Of a DNA stretch of 38,848 nt, positions 17,472-25,722 are shown piece after piece. The stretch's first letter is position 1; each line of letters starts with the position of its first letter. The notes under the pieces were generated by a model. It had not been told where the DNA came from and made no database searches. It was given only the letters and a program-made list of their open reading frames with translations. This stretch comes from an uncultured Porphyromonadaceae bacterium. Its GTDB lineage: Bacteria > Bacteroidota > Bacteroidia > Bacteroidales > Muribaculaceae. The stretch covers positions 1-38,848 of the forward strand of contig CAMCDS010000022.1 of NCBI GenBank assembly GCA_945873625.1, read 5' to 3'. Both the position numbers and the translations under genes were made by a program.

Positions 17472-18863
17472 TTACGATTCGGTCCGGCTTTTGAGGATGC
17501 CGTATATGTCGGGGAGCAGCCGGTCGATGTCGGCGGCTCCGAGTGTCATTAAGATGTCAAAGTTACGACTTTTTATCAAGTCGAGCAAATTTTCGCGTCT
17601 GCAAAACGACTTTTCGGGTGCCTTGACATCTTTGAGTATCAGGTTTGAATCCACGCCCTCGATGGGAAGTTCGCGAGCAGGGTAGATTTCGGGTATTATC
17701 ACCTCGTCGGCCTCCGAAAGGGCGGCTGCGAACTCGGGGGCGAAGTCGCGGGTGCGCGTGTAGAGGTGGGGCTGGAAGACGACGCTCAGCTTCCGGCCGG
17801 GGTAGAGGCGGCGCACAGAGGCTATCGAGGCCCTGACCTCGTTGGGGGAGTGGGCGTAGTCGTCGAGGAGCACGGGCATGGAGCCGTCGGCGGGGCGGAG
17901 CCAGAACTCGAAGCGCCTCTTGGCTCCCTGGAAATCAGCGAGACCGCGCTTCACCTCCTCGGGCGTGGCTCCGGCTATGAGCGAGGCTGCGGCCGCCGCC
18001 ACGGAGTTGTCGACGTTAATCAGCACGGGCACACCAACCTCAATTGCGTCGATTCTGCCGTCGGGGGTTATGAGGTCGAAGAAGAGGCGTCCCTGCTCGT
18101 AGCGGATGTTTTCGGCATGGAAGTCGGCCGAGGGGTCGTCGGCCGAGTAGGTGATGGTCTCGACTCCTTCTGGCACGTCTGGCCTGAGTTTCAGGCCGGT
18201 GTGGAGAATCAGCGTGCCTCCGGGGCGGATAAGTTCGGTGAAATGGCGGAATGCCTCAAGGTATCCCTCTTCGTCGCCGTAGATATCGAGATGGTCGGGG
18301 TCGGTAGAGGTGATGACGGCTATGGTCGGGGAGAGGTGATGGAACGAGCGGTCGTACTCGTCGGCCTCGATAGAGCTCCATTCCGAACCGGGAGAGAGGA
18401 GGAGGTTGCTGCCTGTGTTGCGCAGTATGCCGCCGAGGAAGGCGTTGCATCCGGTGTGGGCCTCGTGTAGAATGAGCCCCACCATCGAGCTGACGGTGGT
18501 CTTTCCGTGGGAGCCTGCTACGCAGATGGCTTTAGTGTCGCGAGTGATTTTTCCGAGCAGGGCGGCTCGTTTGATGACGTCGAAGCCGTTTTCGCGGAAA
18601 TATGTGAGCACGCGGTTGTCGGCAGGCACGGCCGGGGTATAGACCACGAGCGTGGTCTTCGGGTCGCGCCAGGCCTCGCCGATGAGCGCGGAATCGTCGT
18701 CGAAGAAGATTTCGACACCCTCCCGGGCGAGGGCGTCGGTGAGCTGCGAGGGGGTGCGGTCGTAGCCGGCCGTTTTCCACCCTTTCGAGAGGAAATAGCG
18801 TTCGAGGTTGGCCATTCCGATTCCTCCGGCCCCGACAAAGAATATGGTCTTGTGCGTCTGCAT
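17472..18863 (-). CDS. murC: UDP-N-acetylmuramate-L-alanine ligase MurC
   Basis: A 463-residue Mur ligase adding L-Ala to UDP-MurNAc, the first step of stem-peptide synthesis in the cytoplasm. It begins with a UDP-binding Rossmann motif (FFVGAGGIGMANLERYFLSKGW), then the ATP P-loop CVAGSHGKTTVSSMVG, SIEADEYDRSF, TSTDPDHLDIYG and LLDDYAHSPNEV of the C-terminal domain. The NEYD-like SIEADEYD segment and lack of a DNPR motif separate it from MurE. It lies between murG and ftsQ, 36 bases after murG. Confidence 0.95.
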   Translation of the reverse strand: MQTHKTIFFVGAGGIGMANLERYFLSKGWKTAGYDRTPSQLTDALAREGVEIFFDDDSALIGEAWRDPKTTLVVYTPAVPADNRVLTYFRENGFDVIKRAALLGKITRDTKAICVAGSHGKTTVSSMVGLILHEAHTGCNAFLGGILRNTGSNLLLSPGSEWSSIEADEYDRSFHHLSPTIAVITSTDPDHLDIYGDEEGYLEAFRHFTELIRPGGTLILHTGLKLRPDVPEGVETITYSADDPSADFHAENIRYEQGRLFFDLITPDGRIDAIEVGVPVLINVDNSVAAAAASLIAGATPEEVKRGLADFQGAKRRFEFWLRPADGSMPVLLDDYAHSPNEVRASIASVRRLYPGRKLSVVFQPHLYTRTRDFAPEFAAALSEADEVIIPEIYPARELPIEGVDSNLILKDVKAPEKSFCRRENLLDLIKSRNFDILMTLGAADIDRLLPDIYGILKSRTES

Positions 18864-18899
18864 GGTTTTAACTTCAAATATTCTCTAAGAATGAGGTGT

Positions 18900-19997
18900 T
18901 CAGCGGTTTATGAGACGCATCACCTCGTCGGCGATCCGCTCGTCGGCCTCCGGAAGCGCGAGCCGGCTGATTTTCTCGGACATTGCTTCGAGCGCCGGGC
19001 GGTCGGCGACGGTGCGCAGCATCTCGGGCACCAGCTTTTCGCGCGCCTCGGCGTCGGCCACGAAGAGAGCCGCGCCTACGTCGGAGAGTGCGCGGGCGTT
19101 TTTGGTCTGGTGGTCTTCGGCCACATTGGGCGAGGGCACCAGTATGCAGGGTTTGCCGAGGAGCTCGAGCTCGCTTATCGAGCCGGCTCCGGCCCTCGAC
19201 ACCACCAGGTCGGCTGCGGCGTAGGCCGAGGCCATGTCGCTGATGAACGGCGTGGCGGCTACCCCTTCGCGCCCTTCGGCGGCCTTGAGGGCTCTGTCGC
19301 CGTAGGCCTTGCCGGTCTGCCAGATGAGCTGCACCCCGGCCCGGGCGATGCTGTCGAGTCCGGCCTCCACCGACTCGTTGAGCGTGCGTGCCCCGAGGCT
19401 GCCGCCGACCACGAGCACCGTAGGCTTCGCGGGGTCGAGCCCGAAGCTGCGGCGCGCATCCTCGCGCGAACGCTTCTCGAGCAGTGCCGACCTCACGGGG
19501 TTGCCGGTCTTGATAATCCTGTCGGCCGGGAAGAAACGTTCCATCCCGTCGTAGGCGGTGCATATTCTGTCGGCCTTCTTGGCCAGCAGCTTGTTGGTAA
19601 CCCCGGCGTATGAGTTCTGTTCCTGCAGCAGGGTGGGTATTCCGGCGCGCTGGGCGGCTTTCAGCGTAGGTCCCGAAGCGTAGCCTCCGACTCCGATGGC
19701 GATGTCGGGCTTGAAGTCGCGCACTATCTTTTTAGCCATGGCGAGGCTGCGGCGCAGCTTGAGCAGCACGCCGAAGTTGCGGAGCAGGTGGCGGCGGTCG
19801 AAGCCGGCCACGGGCAGCCCCTTGATTTGATAACCGGCAGCCGGCACCTTTTCCATCTCCATGCGGTTGTCGGCTCCCACAAAGAGGATTTCGGCGTTGC
19901 AACGCCGCTTCAGGGCGTTGGCGATGGCCACGGCGGGGAAGATATGTCCGCCGGTGCCTCCGCCGCTCACTAATATCCTTGGTTTATCTTTCGACAT
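18900..19997 (-). CDS. murG: Lipid II-forming GlcNAc transferase MurG
   Basis: A 365-residue GT-B glycosyltransferase (GT28) that transfers GlcNAc to lipid I to give lipid II at the inner face of the membrane. It shows the first glycine loop VSGGGTGGHIFPAVAIA, the second GVGGYASGPTL with LLQEQNSYAGVTNK, and the donor-site region VVGGSLGARTLNE plus SRAGAGSISELELLGKPCILVPSP. Full length and collinear with the family. It starts 19 bases after the ftsW stop. Confidence 0.96.
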   Translation of the reverse strand: MSKDKPRILVSGGGTGGHIFPAVAIANALKRRCNAEILFVGADNRMEMEKVPAAGYQIKGLPVAGFDRRHLLRNFGVLLKLRRSLAMAKKIVRDFKPDIAIGVGGYASGPTLKAAQRAGIPTLLQEQNSYAGVTNKLLAKKADRICTAYDGMERFFPADRIIKTGNPVRSALLEKRSREDARRSFGLDPAKPTVLVVGGSLGARTLNESVEAGLDSIARAGVQLIWQTGKAYGDRALKAAEGREGVAATPFISDMASAYAAADLVVSRAGAGSISELELLGKPCILVPSPNVAEDHQTKNARALSDVGAALFVADAEAREKLVPEMLRTVADRPALEAMSEKISRLALPEADERIADEVMRLINR

Positions 19998-20016
19998 TTC
20001 GGTTCGTTGTTTATGG

Positions 20017-21423
20017 TCAGTTCTCCATCTGCATCGGGTTGGCGGCCTGCATCTCCTCGGGGAGCTGGTTCATCTCGGCGCGCTGTTCCTTCTTGTTGCC
20101 CCTGGTGGTTCCGTAGCGGCTCACGGAGAGCATCATGCCGATAGCCATCGACATTACGATAATCGACGTTCCTCCCTTGGATATGAGAGGCAGCGGCTGT
20201 CCGCTGACGGGCGCGACGCCCGTCACGATGGCCATGTGGATTAGCGCCTGAAGCACTATCAGCAGCGCGCACCCCATGATGAGCAGCGCGGGGAAGGCCC
20301 TCGAACATTTGCTGGCGAGCATTCCGGCCCGCCCGATGAGGCAGATGTAGAGGAAAAGCACACCCAGGCCGCCCACGAGGCCGGCGTCTTCGATTATGAT
20401 GGAGAAGATATAGTCGGAGAAGGCGAGGGGGAGACGCGCGCTCTCACGCGAGTTTCCGGGACCGCGTCCCCATACTCCGCCGTGGGCCATGGCGAACTTC
20501 GAGAGTATCACCTGGCGGTTGAAGTCGTCGATTTCGTCTGTGGGCTTCACGCCGCGGATGTGGCGCGCCACGCGGTTCATCTGCGTGTTGAGGCGGCCGA
20601 AACTGCCGGAGGAGCCATCTTTGTCGGATGCGGCCACATTCTCCACGTTTTCCGATGCTACGGCGTCAAACTCCTTGTCGGCGGCCGATGTGGAGCGCAC
20701 GAACATGAACACGCCGCCCACAAGCAGGTAGACGAGAAGCACCGTTACTCCCTGCCTTATCTTCACGCCGCCGATTATCAGCATGCAGACGCTGGCGCCC
20801 ATCATGATGATGAGGTTGGTGAGGCCGTTGGGGAGCACGAGCGCTCCGAACACTATCACTATCACGGCCGAGATGCCGACGCCCTTGGCGCTCACTCCGC
20901 CCGGCACCTGATAGCGTGCCAGTACGCAGACAAGCAGCAACACCACCGTAAGCTTCACTATCTCAGGAGGCTGGATGGTGATCGAGCCGAGTTGTATGGC
21001 CCTCTGCGCGCCGTTGATCTCCACGCCCGCAAAGGTCGAAATACCGAGCAGCACGAGCGAGATGATGGCCAGCGGCCATGCGAGTTTGCGGAACACCGAA
21101 TAGTGCACATTCTGGCATCCGAGCACGATGAGGAAGCCGAGCCCCAGGAATATGCCGTGGCGGATGAGGGGGGCATAGACGTTGCTCCCCTTGATTTCGG
21201 TCGACGAAGCGCTGTAGAGCTCCACGATCGAGATCAGCAGCAGCAGGAGGTAGATGCCCCAGATGTATGTGTCGGGACGGCGCACGGCCACGGGAGCGGC
21301 CGGGGCACGCTCCGCGCGGGGAGCGGCAGCTGCCGCCTCCCCGACCGGAATGCCGTCTACCGTCTCGCGGACCACGACCCTTTCGGCCGCTCCTGCGCTG
21401 TCGTATAGGTTGGAATCTTTCAT
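20017..21423 (-). CDS. ftsW: SEDS glycosyltransferase FtsW
   Basis: A 468-residue polytopic SEDS protein that polymerises lipid II at the septum together with the FtsI transpeptidase. A cytoplasmic N-terminal stretch of about 55 residues rich in Ala/Arg/Pro precedes roughly ten membrane helices. Family motifs are GAQRAIQLGSITIQPPEIVKL, GVWGRGPGNSRE, IIEDAGLVGG and the end motif LISKGGTSIIVMSMAIGMMLSVSR. The extracytoplasmic loop near residues 245-300 is unusually long and polar. The last residues are Met/Gln/Asn-rich. One base separates it from murD. Confidence 0.94.
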   Translation of the reverse strand: MKDSNLYDSAGAAERVVVRETVDGIPVGEAAAAAPRAERAPAAPVAVRRPDTYIWGIYLLLLLISIVELYSASSTEIKGSNVYAPLIRHGIFLGLGFLIVLGCQNVHYSVFRKLAWPLAIISLVLLGISTFAGVEINGAQRAIQLGSITIQPPEIVKLTVVLLLVCVLARYQVPGGVSAKGVGISAVIVIVFGALVLPNGLTNLIIMMGASVCMLIIGGVKIRQGVTVLLVYLLVGGVFMFVRSTSAADKEFDAVASENVENVAASDKDGSSGSFGRLNTQMNRVARHIRGVKPTDEIDDFNRQVILSKFAMAHGGVWGRGPGNSRESARLPLAFSDYIFSIIIEDAGLVGGLGVLFLYICLIGRAGMLASKCSRAFPALLIMGCALLIVLQALIHMAIVTGVAPVSGQPLPLISKGGTSIIVMSMAIGMMLSVSRYGTTRGNKKEQRAEMNQLPEEMQAANPMQMEN

Positions 21424-21424
21424 T

Positions 21425-22771
21425 TCAGTCGGTCTGTTTCATCCCCTTCACGGCATCCTTGAACTGCCGGCCGCGGTCTTCGTAGCTCTTGAAGAGGTCG
21501 AAGCTCGCGCAGCAGGGCGAGAGGAGCACGGTGTCGCCTTCCGAGGCGAGTTCGCGGCAGGCCTTCACGGCGTCGGCAAGCGAGTGCGTGTCGCGTATTG
21601 CGGCCACTTTCCCGCCGAAGAAGTCGAGCAGCTTGGTGTTGTCCACGCCCATGCAGACGATGGCCTTCACCTTCTCGTTGACGAGCTCTTCGATTTCCGT
21701 ATAGTCGTTTCCCTTGTCCTTGCCGCCGAGTATGAGCACCGTCGGGGTGGTCATGCTTTCGAGGGCATACCAGGTGGAGTTGACGTTGGTGGCCTTCGAG
21801 TCGTTGACGTATCTCACGCCGTCGACGGTAGCCACGTATTCGAGTCGGTGTTCCACGGCCTCGAAGTCTTCAAGTGCCTCGCGGATGGTGTCTTTGCGGA
21901 TGTTGAGCACCGACGCCGACAGCCCGGCGGCCATTGAGTTGAAGAGGTTGTGGAGTCCGGGGAGGGCGAGGCGGTCGCGCGGGATGTCCCACACCTCGCG
22001 CGGAGCCACGAAGCGCACTATCCCGTCGTCGACGTAGGCGGCGCTCTCCGGCTCCCTTGCCTCGCTGAAGGGGAGACGCATGGCCTCTACCTGCACTTTG
22101 GCTATCTTGTCGCGGATGATGGGGTCGTCGGCCCAGTAGATGAACCAGTCGTCGGCCGTCTGATTCTGCAGTATGCGGAATTTGGCAGCCGTATAGTTCT
22201 CCATCTTGTGGTCGTAGCGGTCGAGGTGGTCGGGCGTGATGTTCATTATCACGGCTATGTCGGCCTTGAAGTCATACATATTGTCGAGCTGGAAGCTGCT
22301 CAGCTCGATCACGTAGACGTCGTGGCTCTCCTCGGCCACCTGCAGGGCGAGGCTCTTGCCTACATTTCCGGCGAGGCCCACGTTGAGTCCGGCCTTGCGG
22401 AGGATATGGTATGTGAGCAGGGTGGTGGTGGTCTTGCCGTTGGAGCCGGTGATGCACACCATCTTGGCGTCGGTGAACCGTCCGGCGAACTCGATTTCCG
22501 AGATGACGGGTGTGCCGGCCTCCATGAGTTTCACCACGAGGGGCGCCGTCAGGGGTATGCCGGGGCTCTTCACGACTATGTCGGCGGCCATCACACGCTC
22601 TTCGGTGTGGCCACCTTCCTCGAACTCAATGCCGTGGGCGCGGAGCGCTCCGGCATATTTGTCGCTGAGCTTCCCCGAGTCGCTGAGGAAGACGTCGTAT
22701 CCCTTTTTCTTTCCGAGGACGGCGGCTCCTACGCCGCTTTCGCCCCCGCCGAGGACTATAAGCTTTTCCAT
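21425..22771 (-). CDS. murD: UDP-MurNAc-L-Ala-D-glutamate ligase MurD
   Basis: A 448-residue Mur ligase adding D-Glu to UDP-MurNAc-L-Ala. The N-terminal UDP-binding motif is LIVLGGGESGVGAAVLG, the ATP P-loop ITGSNGKTTTTLLTYHIL, then SSFQLDNMYDFKADIAVIMNITPDHLDRYDH, YVNDSKATNVNSTWYALES and LILGGKDKGNDY, all diagnostic of MurD. Full length. It ends 1 base before ftsW and begins 8 bases after mraY. Confidence 0.96.
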   Translation of the reverse strand: MEKLIVLGGGESGVGAAVLGKKKGYDVFLSDSGKLSDKYAGALRAHGIEFEEGGHTEERVMAADIVVKSPGIPLTAPLVVKLMEAGTPVISEIEFAGRFTDAKMVCITGSNGKTTTTLLTYHILRKAGLNVGLAGNVGKSLALQVAEESHDVYVIELSSFQLDNMYDFKADIAVIMNITPDHLDRYDHKMENYTAAKFRILQNQTADDWFIYWADDPIIRDKIAKVQVEAMRLPFSEAREPESAAYVDDGIVRFVAPREVWDIPRDRLALPGLHNLFNSMAAGLSASVLNIRKDTIREALEDFEAVEHRLEYVATVDGVRYVNDSKATNVNSTWYALESMTTPTVLILGGKDKGNDYTEIEELVNEKVKAIVCMGVDNTKLLDFFGGKVAAIRDTHSLADAVKACRELASEGDTVLLSPCCASFDLFKSYEDRGRQFKDAVKGMKQTD

Positions 22772-22779
22772 TGGTTTCT

Positions 22780-24045
22780 TTATCTTATCTTGAGCGTTAC
22801 GAAGGTGATGGCGGCCAGAAGGATGCCGACGATCCAGAACCGGGTTACGATCTTCGACTCCGGAATGGGGTTGCGGGGAAACCTGAGAAGGCAGTCTGCC
22901 CCTTCGGCGCTCTTCTGGAAGTGATGGTGGATGGGGGTCATCTTAAAGACGCGCCGCCCTTCTCCGTAACGCTTTTTGGTATATTTGAAATAGGCCACCT
23001 GTATCATCACCGAGATGTCTTCGATGAAGAACGTGAGGCACAGCAGAGGAATGAGCAGCTCCTTGCGGATGAGGATGGCGAAGACGGCCAGGATGCCTCC
23101 GATTGTGAGGCTGCCCGTGTCGCCCATGAACACCTGCGCCGGGAAGGCATTGTACCAGAGGAAGCCGACGAGGGCGCCGATGAAGGCCCCGGCAAACACC
23201 GCCAGCTCCTCCGTACCGGGTATGTACATGATATTGAGGTATCCAGAATATATCACGTTGCCGCCCAGATAGGCCATGATGGCCAGCGCCACGCCGATGA
23301 TGGCCGAGGTGCCGGCGCAGAGGCCGTCGAGGCCGTCGGTGAGGTTGGCGCCGTTGCTGACGGCCGTTACCACGAATATGACGACGAACACGAATACTAT
23401 CCAGCCCAGAGTCTTGGCCGCCTCCTTGTCGCTCATCCACGACGTCAGCCATTCATAGTTGAAGTTGTGGTTCTTGACGAAAGGAATCGTGGTCTGAGGC
23501 GTCTTCTCCTCCTGCGGCTCGTGAATCACCTCTACCTGCCGGCTGTTGGCGTCGATCACCTCCACGTTCTGGCGCATCACCACAGAGGGGGAGAGCCACA
23601 TCGTGATGCCCACTATGAGGCCGAGACCCACCTGTCCGGTGATTTTGTATTTACCCTTCAGCCCCTCCTTGTTGTGGTATTTGAGCTTGCGGTAGTCGTC
23701 GAGGAATCCGATGGCTCCCATCCATACGGTGGCCACGAGCATGAGAATCATGTAGATGTTCGAGAGGTTGCCCATCAGCAGGCAGGGCACGAGAATCGAG
23801 AGGATGATGATGACGCCGCCCATGGTGGGGGTGCCGGTCTTCTTCATCTGCCCTTCGAGACCGAGGTTGCGCACGGTCTCGCCTATCTGGCGGCGCTGGA
23901 GCCGGTCGATGATGACGCGACCGAAGAAGAGGGCCACGAGCAGGGCTATGGCGAGCGAGATGCCCGAGCGGAAGGTGATGTAGTCCATCAGGTGGCGGCC
24001 CGGGAAGTCGCTGTCGGCGAAAGATTGAAGCAGAGCGTAAAGCAT
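22780..24045 (-). CDS. mraY: Phospho-MurNAc-pentapeptide transferase MraY
   Basis: A 421-residue polyprenyl-phosphate transferase forming lipid I. About ten membrane helices carry the motifs KKTGTPTMGGVIII (residues near 70), GAIGFLDDYRKL with the paired Asp, and TDGLDGLCAGTSAI; FMGDTGSLTIGG and the end motif PIHHHFQK also fit. It is longer than E. coli MraY (360) because of a soluble insertion after MWLSPSVVMRQN, about residues 172-220, as in other Bacteroidota. It lies between murE and murD. Confidence 0.96.
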   Translation of the reverse strand: MLYALLQSFADSDFPGRHLMDYITFRSGISLAIALLVALFFGRVIIDRLQRRQIGETVRNLGLEGQMKKTGTPTMGGVIIILSILVPCLLMGNLSNIYMILMLVATVWMGAIGFLDDYRKLKYHNKEGLKGKYKITGQVGLGLIVGITMWLSPSVVMRQNVEVIDANSRQVEVIHEPQEEKTPQTTIPFVKNHNFNYEWLTSWMSDKEAAKTLGWIVFVFVVIFVVTAVSNGANLTDGLDGLCAGTSAIIGVALAIMAYLGGNVIYSGYLNIMYIPGTEELAVFAGAFIGALVGFLWYNAFPAQVFMGDTGSLTIGGILAVFAILIRKELLIPLLCLTFFIEDISVMIQVAYFKYTKKRYGEGRRVFKMTPIHHHFQKSAEGADCLLRFPRNPIPESKIVTRFWIVGILLAAITFVTLKIR

Positions 24046-24091
24046 TTCTGAAAATCGTGATTTCTTGGTGTGGAAAGAAAAAGCGTATGGG

Positions 24092-25546
24092 TCAGATGCC
24101 GAGAGCGGCCTTCACCTCCTCGCGGTCGTCGAAGTGGTGGCGCACACCGTCGATTTCCTGATACGTCTCGTGTCCTTTGCCGGCCACGAGCACCACCTCG
24201 CCGGGCGTTGCCGTGAGTATGGCTGTGCGTATGGCCTCGCGGCGGTCGGCGATGATGAGCGTGCGGCGCATCTCGCTCTCGCTGAGGCCGGTCTTCATGT
24301 CGGCGATGATGGCTGCCGGGTCTTCGGTGCGCGGATTGTCGGCCGTGAGGATGAGGCGGTCGCTGCGGCACGCCGACTCCTGGGCCATCTGCGGTCGCTT
24401 GCCGTGGTCGCGGTCGCCGCCGGCTCCCACCACGGTGGTGATTCTGCCGTTCGGGCCTACGATCTCGCGGATGGTGTCGAGCACGTTGACGAGCGCGTCG
24501 GGCGTGTGGGCGTAGTCTACAATCGCCGTTACGCCCTGGGGCGAGCGGAATGTCTGGAATCGTCCGGCCACGGGCACGAGGCGGCTCATGTCGACGAGCA
24601 CCGACTCAGGCTCGAATCCGGTCAGTATGGCCGCGCCGTAGACGGCCGTAAGGTTGTAGGCGTTGAATTTGCCTGTGAACTGCACCTCTACATCGTGGCC
24701 GTTGAGCTGCAGCAGGGTGCCGTCGAGGCGAGTCTCCACGATGCGTCCGCGGAAGTTGGCGTCGGTGCGCAGCGAATAGGTGTAGACTTTGGCCTTGGTG
24801 TTCTGCACCATGAAGCGTCCCGACTTGTCGTCGATGTTGATGAGCGCGAAGGCCGAGGGGGGAAGCATGTCAAAGAATTTCTTTTTGGCACGCATGTAGT
24901 TCTCCACCGTATGGTGGTAGTCGAGGTGGTCGCGGGTGAGGTTTGAGAAGATGCCGCCTGCGAACTGCAGTCCGGCTATCCGCTGCTGGTCGGCGGCGTG
25001 AGAGCTGACCTCCATGAAGGCGTATCCGCATCCGGCCTCCACCATCTCGGCCAGCAGGGCGTTGAGGGTGAGGGGGTCGGGCGTGGTGTGTGTGGTCGGG
25101 ATTGCGCGGTCCTCGATATAGTTGCAGACTGTGGAGAGGAGTCCGGCCTTGTGTCCCTGCAGGCGTGCGGTCTCATAGAGCAGGGTGGCGGTCGTGGTCT
25201 TGCCGTTGGTGCCGGTTACGCCGACGAGCTTCAGCTTCGACGAGGGGTGGCCGTACCATGCCGAGGCGAGCTTGCCGAGGGCTTCGGCCGAGTCGGCCAC
25301 GCGCACGTAGGTGATGCCCTTCTGAATCGACGAAGGGAGCTCCTCGCAGATTATCGCGCCTACATGATTGCTTGCCACTACGGGGATGTATTTGTGCCCG
25401 TCGGTAGTAACGCCTCTCACGGCCACGAAGATGCCCTCCTTGGCTGCTTTTCGCGAATCGCTTGCGAGACTTACGACATTCTTGTCGGTGTCGCCGATCA
25501 CTTCAATCGGCCTTATCTCTTCCAGTAGACGTGATAATTTTTCCAT
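24092..25546 (-). CDS. murE: MurE: UDP-MurNAc-tripeptide (meso-DAP) ligase
   Basis: A 484-residue Mur ligase adding the third stem-peptide residue. The P-loop GTNGKTT lies at 112-118, [10 protein letters not shown] near 180-189, TRDHLDYHH at 204-212 and DYAHTPDAL at 344-352. The decisive motif DNPR (403-406) is the meso-diaminopimelate specificity signature, so the wall should be DAP-type. The gene starts after a 174-base gap from ftsI that holds a hairpin and a good -7 box, so it probably begins its own transcript. Confidence 0.96.
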   Translation of the reverse strand: MEKLSRLLEEIRPIEVIGDTDKNVVSLASDSRKAAKEGIFVAVRGVTTDGHKYIPVVASNHVGAIICEELPSSIQKGITYVRVADSAEALGKLASAWYGHPSSKLKLVGVTGTNGKTTTATLLYETARLQGHKAGLLSTVCNYIEDRAIPTTHTTPDPLTLNALLAEMVEAGCGYAFMEVSSHAADQQRIAGLQFAGGIFSNLTRDHLDYHHTVENYMRAKKKFFDMLPPSAFALINIDDKSGRFMVQNTKAKVYTYSLRTDANFRGRIVETRLDGTLLQLNGHDVEVQFTGKFNAYNLTAVYGAAILTGFEPESVLVDMSRLVPVAGRFQTFRSPQGVTAIVDYAHTPDALVNVLDTIREIVGPNGRITTVVGAGGDRDHGKRPQMAQESACRSDRLILTADNPRTEDPAAIIADMKTGLSESEMRRTLIIADRREAIRTAILTATPGEVVLVAGKGHETYQEIDGVRHHFDDREEVKAALGI

Positions 25547-25612
25547 TATTCTTATTATCAGTGTGTTATTATTTCAAAGTCTCTCTTCGGGACAAACCCG
25601 TCTAAAAACTCA

Positions 25613-25620
25613 CAAAATTA
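25613..25620 (-). promoter_or_regulatory. -7 promoter box (TAATTTTG) upstream of murE
   Basis: The minus strand reads TAATTTTG, an exact TAnnTTTG match, about 67 bases before the murE ATG and downstream of the ftsI hairpin. No clear TTG is seen at -33. It would give murE to ftsZ a promoter independent of rsmH-ftsL-ftsI. Confidence 0.45.
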
Positions 25621-25678
25621 CATTTTTATTTTGACCCGTGCAAACGGAGCCGGGGGTCGGGAAAGCTAAAAAAAGCTA

Positions 25679-25722
25679 AGAGTATGTTTGAATTTAACAC
25701 GAATTGATTTAAAACATACTCT
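25679..25722 (-). terminator. Hairpin at the ftsI stop codon
   Basis: An 11-bp perfect stem (AGAGTATGTTT / AAACATACTCT, 25679-25689 with 25712-25722) starts inside the ftsI stop codon on the minus strand and is followed by TTAGCTTTTTTTAGC. The long AT-rich loop can pair further. It can act as an intrinsic or partial terminator within the dcw cluster. Confidence 0.55.
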
